Below, piece by piece: positions 9,563 to 19,337 of a stretch of DNA of 58,596 nucleotides. The position numbers and the translations under genes are program-made. This DNA comes from Aromatoleum toluolicum (GTDB lineage Bacteria; Pseudomonadota; Gammaproteobacteria; Burkholderiales; Rhodocyclaceae). Location of the stretch: the NCBI RefSeq assembly GCF_012911005.2, contig NZ_WTVS01000034.1, positions 1 through 58,596 of the forward strand, given 5' to 3'. Each line of letters begins with the position of its first letter. The stretch's first letter is position 1. Below the pieces are notes generated by a model. The model had not been told where the DNA came from and did no database searches. It saw nothing but the letters and a program-made list of their open reading frames with translations.

Positions 9563-9590
9563 GCGATTCACCTGCCAGCGGCGCCGCGGC

Positions 9591-10904
9591 TCACTTGTGC
9601 AGCCGCATCTCCGCCGAGCGCGCGTGCGCCTGCAGCCCCTCGCCGTGGGCGAGCGTCGAGGCGACGCGACCCAGCGTCTGCGCGCCGGCCTCCGAGATCT
9701 GGATGATGCTGGTGCGCTTCTGGAAGTCGTACACGCCCAGCGGCGACGAGAAGCGCGCGCTGCGCATCGTCGGCAACACGTGGTTGGGGCCGGCGCAGTA
9801 GTCGCCCAGCGCCTCCACCGACCAGTGCCCGACGAAGATCGCACCAGCGTGACGGATGCGACCGATCCACGGCTCGGGCTCATCGAGCGACAGTTCGAGG
9901 TGCTCCGGCGCGATGCGGTTCGCGATCGTGCAGGCCTGCTCGAGACTCTCGACGTGGATCAGCGCCCCGCGGTTGGCGAGCGAGGCGGCGATCGTCTCGC
10001 GCCGCGGCATGGTCGGCAGCAGGCGCTCGATCGAGGCCTCCACCGCATCGATGAACGCGGAATCGGTACACAGCAGGATGGACTGCGCGAGCTCGTCGTG
10101 CTCGGCCTGCGCGAAGAGGTCCATCGCGACCCAGTCGGAGTGGCCGCTGCCGTCGGAGATGATCAGCACCTCGGACGGCCCGGCAACCATGTCGATGCCG
10201 ACCGTGCCGAACACGCGGCGCTTGGCCTCGGCGACGTAGGCATTGCCGGGACCGACGATCTTGTCCACCTGCGGCAGGGTCTGCGTGCCATAGGCCAGCG
10301 CGGCGACCGCCTGCGCGCCGCCGATCGTGAATACACGATCGACGCCGGTAATGGCGGCGGCGGCGAGCACGAGCGGGTTCTTCTCGCCGTTCGGCGTCGG
10401 CACGACCATGATCAGCTCGCCGACGCCGGCAACCTTGGCCGGCACGGCGTTCATCAGTACCGAGCTGGGGTAGGACGCGCGCCCGCCGGGCACGTACAGG
10501 CCGACGCGGTCGAGCGGCGTGACCTTCTGGCCGAGGCGCGTGCCGTCGGCCTCGACGTAGTCCCACGACTCGGCACGCTGGCGTTCGTGGTAGATGCGCA
10601 CGCGGTCGGCGGCGATGCGCAGCGCTTCGCGCTGCTCGACGGAGAGGCTGTCGAGTGCGGCCTTCAGTTCGGACTTCGGCAGCTCCAGCCCGGCCATCGA
10701 CTTCACGTCGAGGCGGTCGAAGCGGCGCGTGTATTCGATCACCGCGGCGTCGCCGGTGGTGCGCACGGCACTCAGGATCTCGGTGACGGCCGCGTCGATG
10801 CGCGCATCGGCGCTGCCTTCGAAGGCGAGCAGCGCGTCCAGCGTGGACAGGAACTCGGGATCGCGCGCGTCAAGGCGGCGGATGCTGCGTTCCGAATCGC
10901 TCAT
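9591..10904 (-). CDS. hisD: Histidinol dehydrogenase
   Basis: 437 residues from the ATG at 10904, which overlaps the hisG stop (ATGA). Signatures include [16 protein letters not shown], the long [12 protein letters not shown] segment, [13 protein letters not shown], and the catalytic-region motif RIAPEHLEL. This zinc enzyme oxidises histidinol to histidine in two NAD-dependent steps. It forms a hisG-hisD pair that converges on hisC. Confidence 0.97.
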   Translation of the reverse strand: MSDSERSIRRLDARDPEFLSTLDALLAFEGSADARIDAAVTEILSAVRTTGDAAVIEYTRRFDRLDVKSMAGLELPKSELKAALDSLSVEQREALRIAADRVRIYHERQRAESWDYVEADGTRLGQKVTPLDRVGLYVPGGRASYPSSVLMNAVPAKVAGVGELIMVVPTPNGEKNPLVLAAAAITGVDRVFTIGGAQAVAALAYGTQTLPQVDKIVGPGNAYVAEAKRRVFGTVGIDMVAGPSEVLIISDGSGHSDWVAMDLFAQAEHDELAQSILLCTDSAFIDAVEASIERLLPTMPRRETIAASLANRGALIHVESLEQACTIANRIAPEHLELSLDEPEPWIGRIRHAGAIFVGHWSVEALGDYCAGPNHVLPTMRSARFSSPLGVYDFQKRTSIIQISEAGAQTLGRVASTLAHGEGLQAHARSAEMRLHK

Positions 10905-11542
10905 TTCACGGCTCCGGCAAAGGCCTCCAGCACGGGCTGGATGAGTTCGCGCTTCAGCTTCAGCGACGCCTGGTTCACGACCAGGCGCGAGCTGATCTGC
11001 ATGATCTCCTCGACCTCCTCGAGGTTGTTCGCGCGCAGCGTGTTGCCGCTCGAGACGAGGTCCACGATCGCATCCGCGAGGCCGACCAGCGGCGCGAGCT
11101 CCATCGAGCCGTACAGCTTGATCAGGTCGACATGCACGCCCTTCGCCGCGAAATGCGCCTTGGCGCTGTTGATGTACTTCGTCGCGACGCGGATGCGCCC
11201 GCCGGGGCGCGTTGCGGCGGCGTAGTCGAACCCCTTCTGCGTCGCGACGCACAGGCGGCACTTCGCGATATTGAGGTCCAGCGGCTGGTACAGGCCCGCC
11301 CCGCCATGCTCGAGGAGCACGTCCTTGCCCGCGATACCGAGGTCGGCCGCACCGTACTGGACATAGGTCGGCGTGTCGGTCGCGCGCACAATCACGAGGC
11401 GCACGTCGGGACGGTTCGTGCCGATGATGAGCTTGCGCGAGGTCTCCGGATTATCGGTCGGCGTGATGCCGGCGGCCGCGAGCAGCGGCAGCGTTTCCTC
11501 GAAGATGCGGCCCTTGGACAGGGCAAGGGTGATGCTGGACAC
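10901..11542 (-). CDS. hisG: ATP phosphoribosyltransferase, short form
   Basis: 213 residues from the GTG at 11542 ([19 protein letters not shown]). The length and the absence of the C-terminal ACT-like regulatory domain identify the short HisG_S form, which in other bacteria works as an octamer with the HisZ regulatory subunit. Motifs [14 protein letters not shown] and [15 protein letters not shown] (PRPP-binding loop) are present. hisZ is not in the window and is expected elsewhere. A good -10 hexamer lies about 30 bp upstream. Confidence 0.95.
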   Translation of the reverse strand: MSSITLALSKGRIFEETLPLLAAAGITPTDNPETSRKLIIGTNRPDVRLVIVRATDTPTYVQYGAADLGIAGKDVLLEHGGAGLYQPLDLNIAKCRLCVATQKGFDYAAATRPGGRIRVATKYINSAKAHFAAKGVHVDLIKLYGSMELAPLVGLADAIVDLVSSGNTLRANNLEEVEEIMQISSRLVVNQASLKLKRELIQPVLEAFAGAVK

Positions 11543-11572
11543 GAAGGGTGCCTCGGGAAAAATCGGGCTGAC

Positions 11573-11578
11573 ATTGTA
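11573..11578 (-). promoter_or_regulatory. hisG: Candidate -10 element of the hisG promoter
   Basis: The minus strand reads TACAAT here, 31 bp upstream of the hisG GTG and correctly placed for a short leader. No convincing -35 box is visible. Confidence 0.4.
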
Positions 11579-11611
11579 ACCTGCCCGCCCTTCTGATAGC
11601 CTTTGGCGACT

Positions 11612-11642
11612 GGCTGAACCGCGCTGCGGTTCGGCCTTTTTT
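11612..11642 (+). terminator. Intrinsic terminator upstream of rnk with no gene before it
   Basis: GGCTGAACCGC (11612-11622) pairs with GCGGTTCGGCC (11626-11636) over a 3-nt loop (11 pairs, one G-U) and is followed by six T. This is a textbook plus-strand terminator. It lies 32 bp upstream of the rnk start and downstream of nothing annotated on the plus strand, since hisG reads the other way. It could end a short transcript or act as a leader attenuator for rnk. Confidence 0.75.
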
Positions 11643-11674
11643 ACTTTTTGCCCGACGCAGGGAGTCGAAACGCC

Positions 11675-12082
11675 ATGAAACCCGAAATCGTGATCTCCTC
11701 GCAGGACCTCGATCGCCTCGAGGGCCTGCTGGCCGCACCGGCCGCACGCAACCGCAGCGACCTGAACGGCCTGCGGGACGAGCTCGCGCGCGCGGACGTG
11801 CGCGAACCCCATGACATGCCGGCCAAGGTCATCACGATGAACAGCCGCGCACGCTTCCGCGAACTGCCCGATGGCCGCGAGCACGAGCTGACGCTGGTCT
11901 ATCCCGGCGACGCCGCGCCGGACGCCGGCAAGGTCTCGGTCTTCACGCCGGCCGGCAGCGCCCTGCTGGGACTGTCGGTCGGCCAGACGATCGACTGGGG
12001 GAACTCCACCAGACAGCCGATCACGCTGGAGGTGCTGGACGTCATGTGGCAGCCGGAGGCTGCGGGACGCTTCGACCTTTGA
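11675..12082 (+). CDS. rnk: Nucleoside diphosphate kinase regulator Rnk
   Basis: 135 residues from the ATG at 11675 ([19 protein letters not shown]). It has an N-terminal helical hairpin and a C-terminal GreA/GreB-like FKBP-fold domain ([20 protein letters not shown], then [14 protein letters not shown]). Rnk proteins bind RNA polymerase and affect nucleoside diphosphate kinase levels. It is the only plus-strand gene between murA and hisG, bounded by terminator hairpins on both sides, so it looks like an independent unit set into an otherwise minus-strand region. Confidence 0.9.
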   Translation: MKPEIVISSQDLDRLEGLLAAPAARNRSDLNGLRDELARADVREPHDMPAKVITMNSRARFRELPDGREHELTLVYPGDAAPDAGKVSVFTPAGSALLGLSVGQTIDWGNSTRQPITLEVLDVMWQPEAAGRFDL

Positions 12083-12089
12083 CCGAAGA

Positions 12090-12115
12090 GGGCGCCGGCA
12101 CGACGACCGGCGCCC
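12090..12115. terminator. Hairpin between convergent rnk and murA
   Basis: GGGCGCCGG (12090-12098) and CCGGCGCCC (12107-12115) form a perfect 9-bp stem with an 8-nt loop, just after the rnk stop and before the murA stop. There is no T-tract on either strand. Confidence 0.5.
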
Positions 12116-12122
12116 CTCGCAC

Positions 12123-13653
<1,531 letters not shown>

Positions 13654-13664
13654 TTTGACTACCC

Positions 13665-14432
13665 TCAAGCCCGCAGCTTGTAGCCCCGGGCGAGCATCGC
13701 CAGGGTCAGCACTGCGAGGAACACGAAACAAAGACTCACGACCGCAAGGCTCAGCCACGGCGAGACGTCGGACTGACCGAAGAAGCCGTAGCGGAAGCCG
13801 TCGATCATGAAGAAGAACGGATTGATGTGCGAGACCTTCTGCCAGAACGCCGGCAGCGAGTGGATCGAGTAGAACACGCCGGACAGCATCGTCAGCGGCA
13901 TGATCAGGAAGTTCTGGAAGCCCGCGAGCTGGTCGAACTTGTCCGCCCAGATGCCCGCGATCACGCCCAGCGAGCCGAGGATCGCGCCGCCCATCAGACC
14001 GAACGCGAAGATCCAGCCCGGTGCTGCCATCGGCAAGTCGACGAAGGGAAAGGACACGATCAGCACCCCGACGCCGACGAACAGCCCGCGCAGCACCGAC
14101 GCGATCACATAGGCGGCATAGAACTCGCGGTAGGACAGCGGCGGCAGCAGCACGAAGATGATATTGCCGGTGATCTTGCTCTGGATCAGCGACGAGGAGC
14201 TGTTCGCAAAGGCGTTCTGCAGCAGCGACATCATCACGAGCCCCGGCACGAGGAAGGCCGTGTAGGCGACGTCGCCATACACCGTGACGTGCCGGTCGAG
14301 CACATGCGAGAAGATCAGCAGGTACAGCAGCGCGTTGAGCACCGGCGCACCGACGGTCTGGAAGCTCACCTTCCAGAAGCGCAGCACCTCCTTCTGCAGC
14401 AGGGTGCGGAACCCGACCAGGCGCTCATGCAC
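13665..14432 (-). CDS. ABC-2 type transporter permease (YadH-like)
   Basis: A 255-residue inner-membrane protein with about six hydrophobic segments and the ABC-2 signature in the later half (LIMPLTMLSGVFYSIHSLP). The N-terminus HERLVGFRTLLQKEVLRFW is a cytoplasmic elbow typical of YadH/NodJ-like permeases. It overlaps the upstream ATPase gene by 8 bp, so the two form one exporter. The substrate cannot be read from the sequence; its place between mla and murA suggests an envelope role. Confidence 0.88.
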   Translation of the reverse strand: MHERLVGFRTLLQKEVLRFWKVSFQTVGAPVLNALLYLLIFSHVLDRHVTVYGDVAYTAFLVPGLVMMSLLQNAFANSSSSLIQSKITGNIIFVLLPPLSYREFYAAYVIASVLRGLFVGVGVLIVSFPFVDLPMAAPGWIFAFGLMGGAILGSLGVIAGIWADKFDQLAGFQNFLIMPLTMLSGVFYSIHSLPAFWQKVSHINPFFFMIDGFRYGFFGQSDVSPWLSLAVVSLCFVFLAVLTLAMLARGYKLRA

Positions 14433-15321
14433 GGCTCATTACCTCCACGAACACGCGCTCGAGATCGGCCTCGCCCACGCGCATTTCGAGGATCTTCGCA
14501 CCCGCCTCGCGCAAGCGCGCGAGCAGGGGCTCCAGATCGTCGTAGCGATCGAGGGGAAACTCCGCCCATCCGTTGGCAGCGAGCACGCCGCCCGTGGCCG
14601 CCGCCAGTTCGGGGCGATCGAGGCGCACCGCGAGCGAATGGCTGGCGAAGCGCCGCAACAGGTTCTCGGTTGTGTCCAGCGCGACGACCTTGCCGGATTT
14701 GAGCATCGCGATGCGCCCGCACAGCGCCTCGGCTTCTTCGAGGTAGTGCGTCGTCAGCACGATGGTATGGCCGTCGCGATTGAGCTTGCGGATGAACTGC
14801 CACAAGCCCTGGCGCAGCTCGACGTCGACCCCGGCGGTCGGCTCGTCGAGCACGATCACCGGCGGACGGTGCACGAGCGCCTGCGCGACGAGCACGCGTC
14901 GCTTCATGCCACCCGAAAGCATGCGCATGTTGGCGCCGGCCTTGGCGGTCAGATCCAGATTCTCGAGGATCTCGTCGATCCAGTCGTCGTTGTTGCGGAT
15001 GCCGAAGTAGCCGGACTGGATGCGCAGCAGCTCGCGCACCGAGAAGAAGGGATCGAAGACCAGTTCCTGCGGCACGACACCGAGGTTGCGGCGGGCTTTG
15101 CGGTAGTCCGAGACGACGTTGTAGCCCATGATCTCGAAGACGCCGCCGTCCGGGCGCGCGAGGCCGGAGAGGGCCGAGATGAGCGTCGTCTTGCCCGCGC
15201 CATTCGGTCCGAGCAGGCCGAAGAATTCGCCCTGCGCGACCTCGAGGTCGACGCCGGCGAGCGCCTGGAGCGAACCGTAACGCTTGCTCGCAGCAACGAC
15301 CCTGATTGCGGGAGGATTCAT
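14425..15321 (-). CDS. ABC transporter ATP-binding protein (YadG-like)
   Basis: 298 residues from the ATG at 15321. Walker A is GPNGAGKTT, the signature is LSGGMKRRV, Walker B is VIVLDEPTAGVD, and the H-loop is LTTHYLEEAE. The C-terminal ~80 residues after the nucleotide-binding domain are typical of ABC-2 exporter ATPases. It pairs with the overlapping permease. It begins 13 bp after mlaB and continues the mla run. Confidence 0.93.
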   Translation of the reverse strand: MNPPAIRVVAASKRYGSLQALAGVDLEVAQGEFFGLLGPNGAGKTTLISALSGLARPDGGVFEIMGYNVVSDYRKARRNLGVVPQELVFDPFFSVRELLRIQSGYFGIRNNDDWIDEILENLDLTAKAGANMRMLSGGMKRRVLVAQALVHRPPVIVLDEPTAGVDVELRQGLWQFIRKLNRDGHTIVLTTHYLEEAEALCGRIAMLKSGKVVALDTTENLLRRFASHSLAVRLDRPELAAATGGVLAANGWAEFPLDRYDDLEPLLARLREAGAKILEMRVGEADLERVFVEVMSRA

Positions 15322-15334
15322 CGACGGCAGCGGG

Positions 15335-15619
15335 TCAGGCTTCGGCGGGCAACAGCTCGTCGACACCATAGAGCGCGGCGAGGCTGCGCATCCCCGCCGG
15401 CATGCCGGCCTGGCGAACCCTGTGCCCGCTGACCCGGGCGATGCGTATCCAGTCGAACAGCAGCGCAAGGGCCGACGAATCCGCCGCGGTCACACCGGAC
15501 AGGTCGACGACGAGATCCTCGGCGCGCGCCACGGCACGGCCGCGCTCGATCCATTGCGCGGCAGTCGCCATCGTCAGCTCGCCCTCGATGGCGAGGACCT
15601 TGCCCGTGTCAGCGTTCAT
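15335..15619 (-). CDS. mlaB: STAS-domain protein, MlaB
   Basis: 94 residues, one STAS domain. VVDLSGVTAADSSALALLFDW is the conserved loop-helix with the Ser corresponding to the anti-sigma-antagonist phosphosite. MlaB binds MlaF on the cytoplasmic face and stabilises the MlaFEDB phospholipid transporter. The start overlaps the mlaC stop (ATGA). Confidence 0.88.
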   Translation of the reverse strand: MNADTGKVLAIEGELTMATAAQWIERGRAVARAEDLVVDLSGVTAADSSALALLFDWIRIARVSGHRVRQAGMPAGMRSLAALYGVDELLPAEA

Positions 15620-16236
15620 GAATGGGCCGGCGCCGCGAGGTCGCGGTTCTTCTGCTCGAGCGAGCGGATCAGTCCATCCACGCCACCGGCGCGAATTTCC
15701 TGCGCGAAGGTGCCGCGATAGTTGGTGACGAGGCTCACGCCGGCGACGACCACATCGAAGACTTTCCAGCCCTCGGGCGTCTTTTCCAGCGTGTAGTCGA
15801 TGTTAACCGGCTGCGCACCGGCCTGACGGACTTCGGTCTGCACGCGCACCGAGGTATCGGCCTCGCCGAACTTGGCGGGCTTGTAGCCGATGGTCTGGTC
15901 GCGGTACTGCGTCAGTGCGTTGGAGTAGGTGCGCACGAGCAGGGTGCGGAAGGCTTCGACGAGCTTGCCCTGCTGTTCGGGGCTGGCCTGGCGCCAGTCC
16001 TTGCCGACCGCCAGCATTGTCATGCGACGGAAGTTGAAGTGCGGCAGGACCTTCTCCTCGACCAGGTCGATCACGCGGCGCGTGTCGCCGGACTGGATCG
16101 CCTTGTCCTTGCGCACGATGGTCAGGACGTCGTCGCTGACTTCGCGCACGAGCGCATCGGGCCCCTTGAACGTGTCAGCGGCGAGCGCCGGCAGCACCGC
16201 GAACATCAGGCACAGGGAAAGCAGGAACTTCTTCAT
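15616..16236 (-). CDS. mlaC: Periplasmic phospholipid-binding protein MlaC
   Basis: About 206 residues from the ATG at 16236; an ATG one codon earlier and a GTG at 16242 are alternatives, but the GAGGAG ribosome site fits 16236 best. A signal peptide (KKFLLSLCLMFAVLPALAA) precedes a Tol_Tol_Ttg2 domain (RRVIDLVEEKVLPHFNF, then NIDYTLEKTPEGWKVFDV). MlaC ferries phospholipids between the MlaA-porin complex and MlaFEDB. Confidence 0.93.
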   Translation of the reverse strand: MKKFLLSLCLMFAVLPALAADTFKGPDALVREVSDDVLTIVRKDKAIQSGDTRRVIDLVEEKVLPHFNFRRMTMLAVGKDWRQASPEQQGKLVEAFRTLLVRTYSNALTQYRDQTIGYKPAKFGEADTSVRVQTEVRQAGAQPVNIDYTLEKTPEGWKVFDVVVAGVSLVTNYRGTFAQEIRAGGVDGLIRSLEQKNRDLAAPAHS

Positions 16237-16293
16237 CATCACTCCTCGTGGGCACCGGCACGCATGCAGGTGTCCCAGTTGTCCGTCAGAAAG

Positions 16294-17070
16294 TTATTGC
16301 GCACCGGTTTCCGCGACCACATCGGCGTCATCCTGTTGCCGCCGGGCGCCGTTGAAATCGATCTCCTCGAGCGGCGGATTGCCATCGAACACGCGATAGC
16401 GGCGCTGCTGCAGATAGAAGTCGCGCGCATAGGCATACTTGTCCAGCGTGCCTTCGTCGAGCGTCTTGTCGATGCCGAGCAGGTTGGCGCGCGCATGCAC
16501 CAGACGCAGCGCCGTAAGGCTGTTGCGCGTCGGGACGTCCCTGATGCCCCACACGTCGTCGCCGTACAGGTCGATCGGCAGGACCGCCGCGTCGCGCACC
16601 GTGCGCGGGCCGAAGAACGGCACGACGAAATAAGCCCCTTCGCCCACGCCCCACCAGCCCAGGGTCTGGCCGAAATCCTCGTCGTGCTTGGCCAGATCGA
16701 GTTCGCTCGCAACGTCGAAGAAGCCGAGGATGCCCACCGTCGAGTTGATCGCGAAGCGTAGCAGGTCGCTCAGGCCATCACTAAATTTGCCCTGCAACAG
16801 GTTGTTGCCGCCGATCCACACGTCGCCGACGTTGCCGAAGAAGTTGCCGACACCGGTGCGCAGCGGCAGCGGCGTGACCTTGTCGTAGGCCTTGGCAACG
16901 GGCTCGATTGCGGCCTTGTCCACCTTCTCGTTGAAGGTGAACATCGCGCGGTTGTAGCTTTCGAGCGGATCGTCCGGATTGGCGACGCGCGCCGTGCAAC
17001 CGGCCAGCGCGAAACAGGCGGACACAACGGCGAGTGCCTTGACGATCTTGGGGGACGTAGTTTTTTGCAT
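16294..17070 (-). CDS. mlaA: Outer-membrane lipoprotein MlaA (VacJ)
   Basis: 258 residues from the ATG at 17070. A lipoprotein signal ends at LAGC with the lipidated Cys25. Family hallmarks are DPLESYNRAMFTFNEKVD, PLPLRTGVGNFFGNVGDVW, and LGWWGVGEGAYFVVPFFGP. MlaA removes mislocalised phospholipids from the outer leaflet of the outer membrane. Here it is encoded inside the mla operon between mlaD and mlaC, unlike E. coli where it is unlinked. Confidence 0.95.
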   Translation of the reverse strand: MQKTTSPKIVKALAVVSACFALAGCTARVANPDDPLESYNRAMFTFNEKVDKAAIEPVAKAYDKVTPLPLRTGVGNFFGNVGDVWIGGNNLLQGKFSDGLSDLLRFAINSTVGILGFFDVASELDLAKHDEDFGQTLGWWGVGEGAYFVVPFFGPRTVRDAAVLPIDLYGDDVWGIRDVPTRNSLTALRLVHARANLLGIDKTLDEGTLDKYAYARDFYLQQRRYRVFDGNPPLEEIDFNGARRQQDDADVVAETGAQ

Positions 17071-17098
17071 TTTGTGATTCAGATCGCGTGCGACCGGA

Positions 17099-17572
17099 TC
17101 AGTTCGCGGGCGTCGACCCTTCGGCAGCCTTGTCGAACATGAACTGGCCGATGAGCTTCTCCAGGACAACCGCGGACTGGGTGATCTGCAGCGCGTCGCC
17201 CGTCTGCAGCATCGCCTCGTCGCCCCCCGGCTCGAGCCCGACGTACTGCTCGCCGAGCAGGCCGGAGGTCAGGATGGTCGCGATCGTGTCGCGCGGGAAC
17301 TTGTAACTCGCGTCGAGCGACAGGGCGACGACGGCACGATAGGTCGTGGGATCGAAGCGGATCTCCTTGACCCGCCCCACGACCACGCCGGCGCTCTTGA
17401 CCGGCGCCCTCACCTTCAGGCCGCCGATGTTGTCGAATTGCCCGTTCACGACATAGGTCTCCCCGCCGTTCGCCGCGCCCAGGTTGCCGACCTTGAATGC
17501 GAGGAATATCAGCGCGGCCATGCCGATGATGACGAAGAAACCGACCCACAGGTCGAGCGTTGTACGCCTCAT
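17099..17572 (-). CDS. mlaD: Phospholipid transport MCE protein MlaD
   Basis: 157 residues: an N-terminal membrane anchor (LWVGFFVIIGMAALIFLAF) and one MCE domain (VNGQFDNIGGLKVRAPVKSAG). MlaD forms the periplasmic hexameric ring of the MlaFEDB complex. The ATG overlaps the mlaE stop (ATGA). Confidence 0.94.
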   Translation of the reverse strand: MRRTTLDLWVGFFVIIGMAALIFLAFKVGNLGAANGGETYVVNGQFDNIGGLKVRAPVKSAGVVVGRVKEIRFDPTTYRAVVALSLDASYKFPRDTIATILTSGLLGEQYVGLEPGGDEAMLQTGDALQITQSAVVLEKLIGQFMFDKAAEGSTPAN

Positions 17573-18363
17573 GACTGCCCTCGGAACATTAGAGATGTAA
17601 GCACGAAATCGAGCGCCAGGATCGCCAGCGCGGAGGTCACGACGGTGCGGGTGATCGCACGCGACAGCCCCTCGGCGGTCGGCGTGCAGTCGTAGCCCTC
17701 GAACACGGCGATCAGCGCGACCGTGGCGCCGAACACGAAGCTCTTGATCACGCCGTTCATGATGTCGAAACGGAAGTCCACGGCCGCCTGCATCTGCGAC
17801 CAGAACGCGCCGTTATCGACGCCGATGAACACCACGCCGATCAGCCAGCCGCCCAACACACCCATCGCGGAGAACAGCGCCGCCAGCAGCGGCATCGAGA
17901 TCACGCCGCCCCAGAAACGCGGCGCGACGACGCGGGCGATGGGATTGACCGCCATCATGTCCATCGCGTCGAGCTGCTCGGTGGTCTTCATCAGCCCGAT
18001 CTCGGCCGTCACGGCGAGGCCGGCGCGGCTGGCGAAGAGGAGTCCGGCGACGACGGGACCGAGCTCGCGCGTCAGCGACAGCGACACGAGCACGCCGAGC
18101 GCATCGCCCGAACCGTAGCGCTGCAGCGTCTCGTAGCCCTGCAGACCCAGCACCATGCCGACGAAGAGCCCTGAAACGACGATGATCAGCAGCGAGAGTA
18201 CCCCGCTGAAGTAGATCTCGCGCACCGTCAGGTGGATGCGCGTCAGCGATTGCCCCGAATGGCGCAGCAGCAGCACGAAGAAGCGCGCGGCGAACCCGAT
18301 GCGCCACACGCCTTCGACCGCCGCCGCGCCGAGGCGGCGAATGAAGTTCAGCAGGCCGTTCAC
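17569..18363 (-). CDS. mlaE: Phospholipid transport permease MlaE
   Basis: 264 residues from the GTG at 18363, which overlaps the mlaF stop as GTGA. It has about five membrane segments and conserved MlaE features: ELGPVVAGLLFASRAGLAVTAEIG (quoted in part: ELGPVVAGLLFASRAG), followed by EQLDAMDMMAVNPI, which contacts the ATPase. It is the inner-membrane permease of the Mla system. Confidence 0.95.
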   Translation of the reverse strand: MNGLLNFIRRLGAAAVEGVWRIGFAARFFVLLLRHSGQSLTRIHLTVREIYFSGVLSLLIIVVSGLFVGMVLGLQGYETLQRYGSGDALGVLVSLSLTRELGPVVAGLLFASRAGLAVTAEIGLMKTTEQLDAMDMMAVNPIARVVAPRFWGGVISMPLLAALFSAMGVLGGWLIGVVFIGVDNGAFWSQMQAAVDFRFDIMNGVIKSFVFGATVALIAVFEGYDCTPTAEGLSRAITRTVVTSALAILALDFVLTSLMFRGQS

Positions 18364-19178
18364 GCGGCCCTCCCGCCAATGAGGCTCTCTTCCAGCGCTT
18401 CGGCCGGGTAGTGGAAAGGCACGGGACCATCGGGCTCGGCGTGGATGAACTGGTACACCCACGGATCCTTCGAGGCGCGCAGCTCGTCGGGCGTGCCTTC
18501 CGCGACGATGCCGCCTTCGGAGACGAAATAGATGTAATCGACGATCTGCAGCGACTCCATGATGTCGTGCGTCACCATGATCGTCGTCGCACCGAGCGCG
18601 TCGTTGAGCTTGCGGATCAGCTGGCCGATGACGCCCAGCGAGATCGGGTCGAGGCCTGCGAAGGGCTCGTCGTACATGATCAGCATCGGGTCCAGCGCGA
18701 TCGCCCGCGCCAGCGCGACGCGGCGGGCCATGCCGCCCGACAGCTCCGCCGGCATGAGATCCGCCGCACCGCGCAGCCCGACCGCGTTGAGCTTCATCAG
18801 CACCATGTCGCGGATCAGGCCGAACGGCAGATCGGTGTGTTCGCGCAGCGGGAAAGCGACGTTGTCGAACACCGACATGTCGGTGAATAGCGCGCCGAAC
18901 TGGAACAGCATGCCCATGCGCCGGCGCATCTCGTAGAGTTCGGCGGTGTCCAGGGACGAGACGTCGCGGCCGGCGACGTCAACGGTACCGGCCGTCGCAC
19001 GCAGCTGGCCGCCGATCAGGCGCAACAGGGTGGTCTTGCCGCAACCGCTGCCACCCATGATCGCAACGACCTTGCCCCGCGGCACCTTCAGGTTGACGCC
19101 GCGCAGGATCTCGCGCTCGCCATAAGCGAAGCGGACATCTTTCAGGCTCACCAGCAGATTGTCGGTTTCGGAAACCAA
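18360..19178 (-). CDS. mlaF: Phospholipid transport ATPase MlaF
   Basis: 272 residues. The start is a TTG at 19178, preceded by GAGGGG at a spacing of 7; no ATG or GTG precedes the ABC domain in frame. Walker A is MGGSGCGKTT, the signature LSGGMARRVALARA, Walker B MYDEPFAGLDP, and the H-loop VTHDIMES. It powers the MlaFEDB transporter. It is the first gene of the run mlaF-E-D-A-C-B-ABC-bolA-murA. Confidence 0.95.
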   Translation of the reverse strand: MVSETDNLLVSLKDVRFAYGEREILRGVNLKVPRGKVVAIMGGSGCGKTTLLRLIGGQLRATAGTVDVAGRDVSSLDTAELYEMRRRMGMLFQFGALFTDMSVFDNVAFPLREHTDLPFGLIRDMVLMKLNAVGLRGAADLMPAELSGGMARRVALARAIALDPMLIMYDEPFAGLDPISLGVIGQLIRKLNDALGATTIMVTHDIMESLQIVDYIYFVSEGGIVAEGTPDELRASKDPWVYQFIHAEPDGPVPFHYPAEALEESLIGGRAA

Positions 19179-19211
19179 GTCGACGCCCCTCGGGGATCTT
19201 CAAAACCGGTT

Positions 19212-19220
19212 AGTTTAGCA
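19212..19220 (-). promoter_or_regulatory. mlaF: Extended -10 element upstream of mlaF
   Basis: On the minus strand TGCTAAACT gives an extended -10 (TGn plus TAAACT), 34 bp upstream of the mlaF start. The -35 region is weak, as is usual for extended -10 promoters. Confidence 0.45.
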
Positions 19221-19337
19221 GACGGGCCGGAATCGGCAGCCATCGGCACCGACCGGACGCGGAACGAATACACGAACACAGTGTTGCGCTTCACTGCACA
19301 TCGCGGGCGCGGACGCCGGCTGCGGAGCCGCTGCGGC

